From Brevibacillus thermoruber 423 (GTDB lineage: Bacteria > Bacillota > Bacilli > Brevibacillales > Brevibacillaceae), in assembly GCF_000454065.1 (NCBI RefSeq), contig NZ_KE695650.1, forward strand, positions 124,001 to 188,000: a DNA stretch of 64,000 nucleotides, read 5' to 3'. Within the stretch, counting starts at the first letter, position 1; every line of letters begins with the position of its first letter. Made by a program: the position numbers and the translations under genes. Shown one piece after another: positions 44,526-52,518 of the stretch. The notes beneath the pieces were generated by a model, which saw only the letters and a list, made by a program, of their open reading frames with translations, was not told the DNA's origin and did not search any database.

Positions 44526-44929
44526 ATGGTGACAAACAAGCAGGAAACCCGGGGAGTGGACAGCAAACACGATGCGGCTTTGCGGCACCGCTTTGTGAAG
44601 GCGATGACAGCCGGCATGCTGCATGGGTCAAAGGATGGTTCGGTCGATCTTCCGCAAATCGTGGCAGGGATGATGGGGATGGCCGGGCCGATTGCTCTTG
44701 GCATCGCGGCGGACATGCGGGACTCGGACTGCTGGCTTCCTTCGGTGCCATGGTCGTGAGTGGGGCTTCGTCCGGCGGCACGATACGGCAGCGGGCTGTC
44801 GAGATGACTGGCACAATGCTGGTGGGGACTGCAGCCGTGTTTGCAGGCAGTCTGATGGGAGGCCGCGGGTGGCTGACGGGCGTGTGCATCGTGCTCATGA
44901 GCGCACCGTCTCCTCACCCAGATCGATGA
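44526..44929 (+). pseudogene. frameshifted and truncated FUSC-type membrane protein
   Basis: From ATG 44526 the frame reads a soluble start and a hydrophobic helix (GMMGMAGPIALGIAA), then goes out of phase near 44712 in the run GCGGCGGA. The next frame continues without a gap as GHAGLGLLASFGAMVV and GTMLVGTAAVFAGSLMGGRG. The reading is typical of the FUSC/aromatic-acid exporter fold. The restored protein is then cut at about 44905 by foreign sequence (the MBL fragment). One missing base explains the shift. Confidence 0.65.
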
Positions 44930-45041
44930 TCCCGGCGTTGCCCACCGCACCCGTGCCCCGCTTTGCGATGGCGGCGTACACGCCGTCCGAAACCACCTTC
45001 AATTCAAAATAGATTGACGATAGGTTTGGTGTCATCGTCAT
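44895..45041 (-). pseudogene. 5' fragment of an MBL-fold metallohydrolase
   Basis: From ATG 45041, with AAAGGAG about nine bases before it, the frame gives YFELKVVSDGVYAAIAKRGT and NAGIIDLGEETV, the usual first strands of a metallo-beta-lactamase-fold hydrolase. It stops at TGA 44895, about eight residues after that match, exactly where sequence of the FUSC remnant begins on the other strand. The rest of the gene, with the HxHxDH site, is missing. Confidence 0.7.
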
Positions 45042-45213
45042 CAGCCTGCTCCTTTCATGTCCGGATTCCCCTTCATCATATCCCACCCCGTACATGGAAG
45101 CAATGAAGCGTTCGGGCCTGAGTGCGGCGTCTGACGGCGTATTGTCAAAGCGAACCGGAGCAGCGCCGACCGGGCGGGAGCGGATACGGCAGGCGCCGTA
45201 TGCGACAATGGTG

Positions 45214-45243
45214 TTGACAGGTGCGAAATGGAGCGCGTATCGT
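45214..45243 (+). promoter_or_regulatory. promoter of the molybdopterin oxidoreductase gene
   Basis: TTGACA (45214-45219), 18-base spacer, TATCGT (45238-45243). About 100 bases before the coding start at 45348. Confidence 0.5.
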
Positions 45244-45347
45244 GATAAGATGAACAAAGAAGCAAAATATTCGTGATTGTCACACAGGTCAACTGCGTAT
45301 CGGAAGCAGTTGTTTTCAATCGTTCAAACGTGAAAGGGAGATGCACC

Positions 45348-47387
45348 GTGGAGCACTACGCCAATCAGCCGAATGGAGTTTTTCCGTCTGTCTGCTCGCT
45401 GGATTGTCCTGATCAATGCGGTCTGCTTGTTCACAAAAAGGATGGAAAGATTGTGAAAATAGAGGGGGATCCTGACCATCCCGTCACCCAGGGAGCCATC
45501 TGCAACAAGGTTCGCAACATGACAGCGCGGATCTACGACCCAAAACGGCTCTCATATCCGTTGAAGCGCATCGGCGCCAAGGGGGAAGGCAAATTTGAAC
45601 GAATCAGTTGGGAGGAAGCGATTGAAACGATCGCTGCCCGCTGGAAGGAACTGATTCGGACCGAGGGGCCGGAAAGCATCCTGCCGTACAGTTTCTACGG
45701 CAACATGGGCAGGCTCAGCGCGGAATCGATGGACCGCCGGTTTTTTCACCGCCTGGGCGCAAGCAGGCTGGATCAAACGATTTGCACCTCGGCCGGAACA
45801 AAAGGGTACGAGTATACCATGGGCGGCAGCTTCGGGACGGACCCCGAGGATACGGTTCATGCCAAGCTGATCATCATGTGGGGGATCAATGCGGTCAGCA
45901 CAAACATGCACCAGGTGGCGCTTGCCGAGAAAGCGCGCAAAAACGGGGCCCAGGTCGTCGTGATCGATGTGCACAAAAACCAGACCGGCCGTTGGGCAGA
46001 CTGGTTTATTCCCATTATGCCCGGGACGGACAGCGCGCTTGCCCTTGGCATGATGCATGTCCTGTTTGCCGAAAACATGGTGGACGAACATTTTCTTCAA
46101 CAATATACCGTGGGGCATGAGGAGCTTCGGGAGCATGTGAAGCAGTACGATCCCGCTTCCGTTTCCGCCATTACGGGTGTTCCTGTGGAGGATGTTGTCC
46201 GGCTGGCCCGCATGTACGGCCAGATATCCCCTTCCTTTATCCGCATCGGAAACGGGCTGCAGCATCATGACAACGGCGGCATGTGCATACGGACGATTGC
46301 CTGTCTCCCCGCCCTTACCGGCCAATGGCTGAAAAAAGGAGGCGGAGCGATCAAGGGAAACGGCGGATACCTGCTGTTCAACAAGCAGGCGCTGCAGCGC
46401 CCCGATTTGCTTGCAAACAAACAGACGCGCGTCATCAACATGAATCAGCTTGGCCGCGCCCTGCTTGAGCTTGACCCGCCGGTACGTTCGCTGTTTGTGT
46501 ACAACAGCAACCCGGCCGTAGTGGCCCCGGAAGCAAACAAGGTGCGCCGCGGACTGGCCCGGGACGATCTGTTTACCGTCGTGCATGACATGTTCCTGAC
46601 GGAGACGGCCGTGTATGCCGATCTCGTGCTTCCGGCGACGTCTTCCTTTGAAAACACGGATTTTTACACCTCCTACTGGCATCACTTCATCCACCTGCAG
46701 CGGCCGGTGATTCCGCCGTATGGAGAAAGCAAGTCCAATGTGGAGGTGTTCCGCCTGCTGGCGAAAGCGATGGGGTTTGATGACCAGGCGTTTCAGGATA
46801 CGGACGAAGAGCTGATTCGTCAGGCGCTTCACAACCACCGGAACCCGTATCTGGAAGGAATCGACTATGAAACGCTTGTCGAGAAGCAGTATGTCAAGGC
46901 GAATGTAAAACCCCTGTTCCCGGGACGCCTCCCTACGCCCAGCGGGAAAATCGAGCTGTATTCGGAAAAGATGGAGCGGGAAGGATACCCGCCGCTGCCA
47001 ACGTATGCACCGCTTGCCGACGACGGGGATTATCCGTATTTGTTTATTCCGGCGCCGAATCACAACTTCCTGAATTCGACCTTCTCCCATAATGACAAGC
47101 ACGTTCAACTGGAAAAAATGCCTCGGCTGCACATGAATGCCGCCGATGCTGCACGGGCCGGAATCGAAAACGGGGATAACGTGCGGATCTGGAACGAGCG
47201 TGGCGAGTGTGAACTGGTCGCCTCTGTGGGGGAAAATGTGCTGCCCGGCGTAGTGGTAAGCCAGGGGCTCTGGGCGGATATGCCGGGAACGAAACGGTTG
47301 GTGAACGCGCTCACGCCGGACCGTCTCGCGGATATGGGCGGCGGAGCCACCTTCTTTTCGGGACGAGTCAACGTGGCAAAGGCATAG
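45348..47387 (+). CDS. molybdopterin-dependent oxidoreductase with N-terminal 4Fe-4S motif
   Basis: About 679 residues. The 4Fe-4S site is CSLDCPDQCGLLV near residue 18 (a C-x3-C-x3-C-type start), completed by the Cys of GAICNKVRN. Then YPLKRIGAKGEGKFERISWE, the usual entry into the molybdopterin domain. ICTSAGTKGYEYTMG replaces the catalytic Cys/SeCys region. The C-terminal molybdopterin dinucleotide-binding domain contains HNFLNSTFSHNDKHVQ and ENGDNVRIWNERGECEL. GTG 45348 has GAAAGGGAG upstream. The family includes formate dehydrogenase- and DMSO-reductase-like enzymes, typically as catalytic subunits; the substrate is unknown, and no partner subunits adjoin it. Confidence 0.88.
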   Translation: MEHYANQPNGVFPSVCSLDCPDQCGLLVHKKDGKIVKIEGDPDHPVTQGAICNKVRNMTARIYDPKRLSYPLKRIGAKGEGKFERISWEEAIETIAARWKELIRTEGPESILPYSFYGNMGRLSAESMDRRFFHRLGASRLDQTICTSAGTKGYEYTMGGSFGTDPEDTVHAKLIIMWGINAVSTNMHQVALAEKARKNGAQVVVIDVHKNQTGRWADWFIPIMPGTDSALALGMMHVLFAENMVDEHFLQQYTVGHEELREHVKQYDPASVSAITGVPVEDVVRLARMYGQISPSFIRIGNGLQHHDNGGMCIRTIACLPALTGQWLKKGGGAIKGNGGYLLFNKQALQRPDLLANKQTRVINMNQLGRALLELDPPVRSLFVYNSNPAVVAPEANKVRRGLARDDLFTVVHDMFLTETAVYADLVLPATSSFENTDFYTSYWHHFIHLQRPVIPPYGESKSNVEVFRLLAKAMGFDDQAFQDTDEELIRQALHNHRNPYLEGIDYETLVEKQYVKANVKPLFPGRLPTPSGKIELYSEKMEREGYPPLPTYAPLADDGDYPYLFIPAPNHNFLNSTFSHNDKHVQLEKMPRLHMNAADAARAGIENGDNVRIWNERGECELVASVGENVLPGVVVSQGLWADMPGTKRLVNALTPDRLADMGGGATFFSGRVNVAKA

Positions 47388-47410
47388 CCGGCTGCAAATG
47401 AGAGAGAGGG

Positions 47411-47450
47411 AAAAAGAGCCACACCCGCTTTGGGCGGGATGTGGCTCCAC
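47411..47450 (-). terminator. intrinsic terminator downstream of the coat-like gene
   Basis: On the minus strand GAGCCACATCCCGC pairs with GCGGGTGTGGCTC, followed by TTTTT. It closes the small minus-strand gene at 47548 and may also stop read-through from the oxidoreductase gene. Confidence 0.75.
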
Positions 47451-47547
47451 CATCCATGTGGGCTGCTTCGGCCGGAACCATCACCTGCTTACGGCTGCAG
47501 CAGCAAGGGTGTCCGACCTGTTCGCTGCTTGCACGTTGCAGCGGTGG

Positions 47548-47757
47548 TCAGTAACTTCTTCTCCTGCGACGGCGGCAGCATTCTGGAGGACAGCGTCTGC
47601 AAAAGTCCGGACAGCGTCGCCGACCCGGCGGAAATTGTGCTGGAGATTGTGCTGGCCAAGACCATTGTTCCTGCGATTCTGCCGACCAATCAGATGGCGA
47701 TTGTGCGGACCATTGTTCGGACGATTGATCAGGCCATTGTCCAGGATAATAGTACAT
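47548..47757 (-). CDS. small spore-coat-like protein, Gln/Ser/Trp-rich with Cys/Arg tail
   Basis: 69 residues from ATG 47757, with AGAGGGTG six bases upstream. Residues 1-45 are a low-complexity run of Q-W, S and P (MYYYPGQWPDQSSEQW and WSAESQEQWSWPAQS). The C-terminal 24 residues form a Cys/Arg tail (RRCPDFCRRCPPECC then RRRRRRSY) with five Cys. Such composition is common in spore outer-layer proteins that are cross-linked by disulfides or tyrosines. No family is recognised. The start MYYYPG and the terminator at 47411 support a real gene. The region is otherwise rich in sporulation genes. Confidence 0.6.
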   Translation of the reverse strand: MYYYPGQWPDQSSEQWSAQSPSDWSAESQEQWSWPAQSPAQFPPGRRRCPDFCRRCPPECCRRRRRRSY

Positions 47758-47983
47758 TCACGTCACCCTCTTTTCTTGATTCTGGCATTACCATACCTGT
47801 ATATTCACGTTCTGACACGGTTGCATAGGCCGTCAGCCTTCACGCATGAAAATAGGGTAGTCACCTATCGGGCGGTTTGAAATCGTTGGGAATCGCAGGC
47901 AGATAAAAAACGCCCCTGTGTTCTCTTTCGCAACATGTACAAAACGTTTATCATGGTGAAAACAAGGAAAGAGGAGGAAAGAT

Positions 47984-48088
47984 ATGGCTGCCCCTTTTCG
48001 TGAACGAGAGGCGTTACAGATGACTCGATACCTGCAGTCGCTGCGGAAGCTGCGTTATGACCAACACAGCGGAAAATCCTTTACATGA
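47984..48088 (+). CDS. 34-codon ORF before the NicO transporter
   Basis: ATG 47984 follows a strong GAGGAGGAAAG site. The 34 residues are basic and Arg-rich (RYLQSLRKLRYDQ) with no signal peptide. It ends 28 bases before the transporter's preferred start. It may be a leader for translational coupling; no family match is evident. Confidence 0.35.
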   Translation: MAAPFREREALQMTRYLQSLRKLRYDQHSGKSFT

Positions 48089-48116
48089 TAAATGGGAGAG
48101 AGGACGGAATCGCGTT

Positions 48117-48833
48117 ATGGAAGCAAGTTTGTTGTCGGTGTTGGCGGTTGCCTTTGTCTTGGGGATCAAACATGCGATTGAACCGGATCATGTGATAGCC
48201 GTATCCACGGTCGCCACGCAGACGAAGCGATTGTGGAATGCATCGTTGGCCGGTTTGTTTTGGGGAATTGGACATACCGCCACACTTTTTGTCGTCGGCA
48301 TGGTATTCCTTCTGGTAAAGAACGGAATCCCCGAAAAAGTGTCAATGTCTCTGGAGTTCCTTGTCGGTATCATGCTTGTTTACCTGGGCATCACAAGCCT
48401 CTTTCCCTATAAGAAAAGGAAAATCCACGTGCATGAGCACGAACATGATGGGGTTCCGCACAAACATTTTCACTCGCATGAACAGAGCGAGTCCCATGAT
48501 CACCAGCATGAACGGGTGTCGTACTGGAAGTCCTTGCTGATCGGATTGGTTCATGGCTTGGCGGGAAGCGCTGCCCTTGTCCTGTGGACAATGGCTGCGG
48601 TGAACAGTGTATGGGAAGGCGCCCTGTATATCCTGGTGTTCGGTGCCGGCACCATTATCGGCATGCTCCTGACCACGACGATCATCGGGATTCCCTTCGT
48701 GATCAGCGCGAAAAACATCGAGATAAGCCGCGTGCTGACGAAAATGACAGGAGGGATCAGTGCCGCGTTTGGCCTGTATTACATGTACAACCTCGGCTAT
48801 ACGGAGGGGTTGTTCAGGCTGTGGATGCAATAG
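48117..48833 (+). CDS. NicO/UreH-family nickel-cobalt transporter
   Basis: About 238 residues with six hydrophobic segments. The family motif LGIKHAIEPDHVIAVSTV (H-x4-D-H) marks the N-terminus, and GLFWGIGHTATLFVVG and GLVHGLAGSAALVLW follow. A His-rich loop between helices 3 and 4 (HVHEHEHDG, HKHFHSHEQSESHDHQHE) probably binds metal. It transports Ni2+ or Co2+; function for heavy-metal efflux is possible in the RcnA-like subset. The start is uncertain: an earlier ATG at 48057 is open, but ATG 48117 has GAGAGAGG upstream. Confidence 0.85.
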   Translation: MEASLLSVLAVAFVLGIKHAIEPDHVIAVSTVATQTKRLWNASLAGLFWGIGHTATLFVVGMVFLLVKNGIPEKVSMSLEFLVGIMLVYLGITSLFPYKKRKIHVHEHEHDGVPHKHFHSHEQSESHDHQHERVSYWKSLLIGLVHGLAGSAALVLWTMAAVNSVWEGALYILVFGAGTIIGMLLTTTIIGIPFVISAKNIEISRVLTKMTGGISAAFGLYYMYNLGYTEGLFRLWMQ

Positions 48834-48889
48834 GATGGATGGCGTTGACGCGCCTCCTTCCAACATATTCAATATATTCGCAATAATCA

Positions 48890-49087
48890 GGTGTTTGCGG
48901 CGGGGGCAATCTGGCCAAACGTCTTGCCGTTTCGCGCAGCGCGGTGCGGGAAGCGTTCAGCGTGCTGGAATCGGCCAGAGTGGCAGCCTCTCTGGCGGCT
49001 GCCCGCCGTTCGGGAGTTGACCTGGAGGAAATCGTAAGCGCTTACCGGCGCTTGGTGTCCGCTGTTTCGTCCCGGCAGCGTGGATAA
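48890..49087 (+). pseudogene. GntR-family regulator remnant
   Basis: The frame reads GNLAKRLAVSRSAVREAFSVL, the recognition part of a GntR winged helix, then jumps to a C-terminal stretch (SGVDLEEIVSAYRRLVSAVS). There is no start codon or ribosome site, and the middle of the protein is gone, so a deletion has left only about 60 codons. Confidence 0.6.
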
Positions 49088-49175
49088 GATTTTTTTGTCC
49101 GATAGGTAATCGTATAAGCATTTCCCATCTGATGCACATACAGTATGACTACATGTGCGAAAGGAGGGAATGCAA

Positions 49176-49268
49176 ATGGGTATCTTCAATGGCGAATTTA
49201 ACGGGTTTGCGCTGGTGTTGGTATTGTTTGTATTGCTGGTCATTGTCGGGTGTGATTGCGACTGTTAA
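49176..49268 (+). CDS. YjcZ-type sporulation peptide
   Basis: 30 residues from ATG 49176 with AAAGGAGGG eight bases upstream. Core GFALVLVLFVLLVIVG is the single hydrophobic helix of YjcZ-family sporulation peptides. The C-terminus is unusual, GCDCDC. The transcript closes at the terminator 49300-49333. A close relative lies 3 kb away on the other strand (52189-52275). Probably expressed in the mother cell or spore membrane, by analogy. Confidence 0.75.
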   Translation: MGIFNGEFNGFALVLVLFVLLVIVGCDCDC

Positions 49269-49299
49269 AGGCGGCTGTGAACGCGCCGAGGTGTTTGTG

Positions 49300-49333
49300 C
49301 AAAGGGGGAAAGGGGCTCTCCCTTTGTTTTTTT
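49300..49333 (+). terminator. intrinsic terminator after the YjcZ-like gene
   Basis: CAAAGGGGGA (49300-49309) pairs with TCTCCCTTTG (49317-49326), then TTTTTTT. Confidence 0.8.
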
Positions 49334-49397
49334 CACTTTTACCCGTGTACGTGCCCATTGCCGCTGAGTACACCGTCACGGAGAAAGAGGTGATTGT

Positions 49398-49691
49398 ATG
49401 AGCAAAATCAAACCTGGTGGCGAGTTTCCTCCGGAATTTCACGAATGGCTCCGAGCGAACAAGGTTCCCAAGCGGGTGCGCAGGGATCCCGAAACGCTGC
49501 AGCAGCACTTTCAAGAATGGAAGAAGATCAATACGCCTCGAAAGCGATCCTTGTTTGGACTTCCCAAAATAAACCTCGATTTGGGAACCATTGTCGATCA
49601 AGTGAGGACAGTCAGCGAACTGCTGCAAACGCTGCATCAGGCCGGTGCATTAATTCGTCCTCAGAAAAAAAATCAGGATGAACTGCTGTGA
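49398..49691 (+). CDS. conserved-looking hypothetical protein, 97 residues
   Basis: ATG 49398 with GAGGTG upstream. The protein is basic (PKRVRRDPETLQQHFQEW, TPRKRSLFGLPK) and has two amphipathic helices (LQQHFQEWKKI and TIVDQVRTVSELLQTLHQAG), with no signal or membrane segment. I do not recognise a family. Its place between two sporulation genes and behind its own terminator at 49691 suggests a sporulation role. Confidence 0.6.
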   Translation: MSKIKPGGEFPPEFHEWLRANKVPKRVRRDPETLQQHFQEWKKINTPRKRSLFGLPKINLDLGTIVDQVRTVSELLQTLHQAGALIRPQKKNQDELL

Positions 49692-49717
49692 AAGGGGGGC
49701 TCATGTCCCTCCTTTTG
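49691..49717 (+). terminator. intrinsic terminator after the 97-residue protein
   Basis: AAAGGGGGG (49691-49699) pairs with CCCTCCTTT (49707-49715), followed by TTG. Confidence 0.6.
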
Positions 49718-49841
49718 TGATTGGAAGGTATGGAATTGGTCACTGGCGGCGTGACGATAGCAAATCGTACGAAGCGCCTCTGATACGAAAGAATAGCCGT
49801 CCGCCCTCGTGCCCTCGCAGGGGAAAGGGCGGGGTATCCCC

Positions 49842-50603
49842 TCATTTGGAGCGGTTGACCGGCAGTTTGCCGCGGATGCTGACCAATTGGGACACGCTGA
49901 CAAACCGATAGCCGCGTTTTGCCAGTTCCGGCAGAATCCTGGCGACAGCCGTTACGGTTTGCGACCGGTTCCCGCCGTAGTCGTGCATGATGACAATGTC
50001 CCCACCCCGCGCGTTGTTCAATACCTTGTTGACAATTTTGTCCGTTCCGGGATTGCTCCAATCCCGCGTGTCCTGATGCCAGGACCACATCACCGTCAGA
50101 TGGCCGGTTTTTCTCACACAGTGCACAATGGTCTCATTGTAGTAGCCGCCCGGGGGGCGAAACAGTTCGGAATGCTTGCCGGTGGCGGCATGGATGAGGC
50201 CAGACGTTTTTTCGATTTGGTGGCGGATTTGCTCGGGACGAAGCCTCATCAAATTGGCGTGGTTAAACGTGTGGTTGCCGACTTCGTGTCCTTCTGCGAC
50301 GATGCGCCGGGTGATTTCGGGATGGTTCATCACGCGCTGGCCGACGACGAAGAAGGTGGCCTTTGCGTGGTACCTTCTCAACAGATCCAGGATCTGGGGG
50401 GTGTAGACGGGATCGGGACCATCGTCAAAGGTCAAGGCGATCACCTTTTGCGCGGTCGGTACTTCCCAGACGACATCGCCCCGGTCCTCATAGTATTTTC
50501 GTTCTTATTCCATTCGGTTTGCGAACCCCGAATCTCCGCCGGCACCTGTCATGAGCAGCGTAAGGCACAGCGGAATCAGCAGGCGTATGGCCGTTTGCTT
50601 CAT
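49842..50603 (-). pseudogene. PdaA-like polysaccharide deacetylase split by an in-frame TAA
   Basis: From ATG 50603, with AAGGAGG upstream, the frame gives a signal peptide (MKQTAIRLLIPLCLTLL), then TAA at 50507-50505. The same frame resumes with KYYEDRGDVVWEVPTAQKV and the catalytic domain: TFDDGPD (metal-binding Asp), HTFNH (His pair), RPPGG. The downstream part alone, from GTG 50444, is 200 residues and contains the whole NodB domain. So a single TAA separates the export signal from the catalytic domain. An internal start could give a cytoplasmic, probably useless enzyme. By family it would remove acetyl groups from muramyl residues in spore cortex. Confidence 0.75.
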
Positions 50604-50902
50604 GTTTTTTCCTCCTTGTGCGTGTCTGATGGCTGCCTGAAGCGAAGCGGTGACCAACTTATTATGGAACGGAGCGTTCCGGTTTATTACAGGAGCCCCT
50701 TGCAGCGGTCAAGCAGTCCTTTGTCCGCTGTGTGACCCGGATCGTCAGGGCCCGTACATGGTCGCCTGGCGGAAGCGGAGAGGATACAGCGGGCTGAAGT
50801 ACAAAAGAGGAGGCCCGCCCTGAATTTGTTTCTTCGCCTACAACCTGCCGGGATGCTTCGCCGTATGCTGTTGTTGATTCTGTGTAAAGGAGGCAGGCGG
50901 TC
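50604..50902. other. gap between the deacetylase and the 69-residue gene
   Basis: About 300 bases. No convincing gene or RNA; a minor GGAACGGAGCGTTCC palindrome is at about 50664-50678. The promoter of the following gene may be here. Confidence 0.35.
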
Positions 50903-51112
50903 ATGAACGGGGAATTTTACGCAAAAGTATTGGCCACGACCGATGGAAGCGCCCTGGAGCTGCTTCGCGATCAACTGGTAAAGGAAGCGTGTGCCGCGCA
51001 TGTGAATTGGCAGACGCGTGCGGAGGTTTATCAAATGATTCAGGTCATCAATGAACGGCTGATGCAGTTGGACGATCTTGCCGAGGGGCGGGATCAATCC
51101 CGGGAGCTTTGA
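50903..51112 (+). CDS. small helical hypothetical protein
   Basis: 69 residues from ATG 50903 with AAAGGAGGC upstream. Predicted all-helical, acidic (ALELLRDQLVKEACAAHVNW, EVYQMIQVINERLMQLDDLA). No signal or membrane segment. The family is not recognised; the strong site and the terminator at 51132 support a real gene. Confidence 0.6.
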   Translation: MNGEFYAKVLATTDGSALELLRDQLVKEACAAHVNWQTRAEVYQMIQVINERLMQLDDLAEGRDQSREL

Positions 51113-51131
51113 GGACTGGAGTACGATGTCA

Positions 51132-51166
51132 CAAAAACCCGTCTCCCCAGCGGAGGCGGGTTTTTG
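51132..51166. terminator. intrinsic terminator, bidirectional look
   Basis: AAAAACCCG (51133-51141) with CGGGTTTTT (51157-51165), with inner CTCC/GGAG pairs. A and T runs flank both arms. Confidence 0.85.
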
Positions 51167-51264
51167 GGCGGAAAAGGGACGGATCGAGAGGGGGGATTTG
51201 TGCATGTCCACTTTTCCGGTGGAAGATACTACGTAAAAAGCCGGAAAGGGAACGTAGAGGGAGA

Positions 51265-52026
51265 ATGATGCGAAAATACGTCGTTTTCACGGTGATTCTG
51301 CTCCTGTATCCTGCGCACGGCACTGCCTCCAGTCAGGTGATTTCTCCCATCCATGTCGTCATTGATGCGGGACACGGGGGGATTGACGGAGGAACCTCAC
51401 ACGAAAGCCTGTACGAAAAACACATCAATTTGGATATCGCGCGAAGAGTGTACCAGGAATTGTCGGCTGAAGGGTATCAGGTGATCCTCAATCGCACCGG
51501 GGATTATGCGCTGAGCGACGAAAACCGGTGGTCCGGCACGTCATCCCGCCACAAGCGCGATTTGGCACAACGGCGGGGCCTGGCCGCCGCTTTGGTCCCG
51601 CAAACGATGGTCAGCTTTCATGTGAACTGGTCAAGACACCCAAACATGCGCGGGGGACTTGTGCTGTATCAGCAAAACCATCAAAGTTTCCTGCTTGCGG
51701 ACATCCTGCAGCATCATTTGAACGAGCTGTATGGCAAAAGGAGAGAACCGCAGGTGGGGAAGACGTATTATCTGCTGCGGCACTCCATTTGCCCGACCGT
51801 TATCGTGGAGATGGGATTTATCAGCAACGCGCAGGATCGAGAGCAGATGACCCGCCCTGAAAAGCAGGCCGAGCTTTCGAAAGCCATTTGTTCCGGCATT
51901 CGCGAATACTTCTTGCTGGTAGGAGACATGCAGAAGGAAGGCCATGAGAAAGCGTCGTCGACCCAGTTTTGGAAAGACGTATGGGAGAAGGGAAGGCAGT
52001 TGTGGGAAAAAATCCACGAAATGTAA
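51265..52026 (+). CDS. CwlD-like N-acetylmuramoyl-L-alanine amidase
   Basis: About 253 residues. An N-terminal signal segment (KYVVFTVILLLYPAHG) leads to the amidase_3 domain. It has VVIDAGHGGIDGG (zinc His), HINLDIARRV, SFHVN (second His region) and TVIVEMGFISN (catalytic Glu). CwlD works with PdaA to make muramic-delta-lactam in spore cortex, and a PdaA-like gene lies just 700 bases away, though broken. The start is ATG 51265 or 51268; both follow GAGGGAG. A Trp-rich tail (FWKDVWEKGRQLWEKI) is amphipathic. Confidence 0.85.
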   Translation: MMRKYVVFTVILLLYPAHGTASSQVISPIHVVIDAGHGGIDGGTSHESLYEKHINLDIARRVYQELSAEGYQVILNRTGDYALSDENRWSGTSSRHKRDLAQRRGLAAALVPQTMVSFHVNWSRHPNMRGGLVLYQQNHQSFLLADILQHHLNELYGKRREPQVGKTYYLLRHSICPTVIVEMGFISNAQDREQMTRPEKQAELSKAICSGIREYFLLVGDMQKEGHEKASSTQFWKDVWEKGRQLWEKIHEM

Positions 52027-52144
52027 CGTTGAGCGCACACAAGGGGACCGATTCTCCGTTTTTACGGGGCTACGGACTGTTGGAAGCGGACAGGGTGAAG
52101 AATGAGCCCGATGGTCCAGCCTGGCGCAAGGGGCAAGCCAAACA

Positions 52145-52174
52145 GCAAAGGGAGAGCAGGCGCTCTCCCTTTGC
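52145..52174 (-). terminator. terminator of the second YjcZ-like gene
   Basis: GCAAAGGGAGAGC (52145-52157) pairs perfectly with GCTCTCCCTTTGC (52162-52174), four-base loop. On the minus strand it is followed by TGTTT. Confidence 0.7.
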
Positions 52175-52188
52175 TTGTTCACCCTGGA

Positions 52189-52275
52189 TCAGTCGCACGA
52201 ACATCCGACAATCGTCAGCAGCACAAACAGCACCAAGACTAACGCAAATTCTTCCCTTCGGCGAAAGAGACCCAT
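52189..52275 (-). CDS. second YjcZ-type sporulation peptide
   Basis: 28 residues from ATG 52275, with GAAGGG about seven bases upstream. The core FALVLVLFVLLTIVG is nearly identical to that of the peptide at 49176, but the N-terminus is basic (MGLFRRREE) and the end is GCSCD. Terminator at 52145. The two genes are probably paralogues. Confidence 0.7.
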   Translation of the reverse strand: MGLFRRREEFALVLVLFVLLTIVGCSCD

Positions 52276-52424
52276 GGCGTTCCCTTCTTTCCTTGAACTA
52301 TGCATACTGTATTACCAAGAGGCGATTTTTGCTTGGACGTTGTGGAACCTTGGACGTAAGCGGAACAGCAAAACGAGCCGTAAAAGGGGGGAGCAGCCAA
52401 ATGCTCGGCAAAACGGAGGCGGCG

Positions 52425-52479
52425 TTTAAAAACGCCGGACAGTTTGATATAATCTCAATGATAATGATAACTATTATCA
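52425..52479 (+). promoter_or_regulatory. Fur-controlled promoter of the siderophore regulator
   Basis: TTTAAA (52425-52430), 17-base spacer, TATAAT (52448-52453). A Fur-type 7-1-7 site, TGATAACTATTATCA (52465-52479), with overlapping TGATAATGATAAC, covers the start of transcription. The promoter sits beside the palindrome GGCGTTTAAAAACGCC (52421-52436). Confidence 0.8.
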
Positions 52480-52518
52480 TCAAAAGCGTCGGGTTTCGAA
52501 CAAGGATGGTGATCCAAC

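Noticed and set aside
45090-45257. Minus-strand frame upstream of the MBL fragment reading PVRFDNTPSDAALRPERF
   Set aside because: It lies before the true start of the fragment and has no own start or family; likely chance.
50662-50904. Small frames in the gap before the 69-residue gene, including one ending RKRRGYSGLKYKRGG
   Set aside because: No ribosome site and no conserved look.
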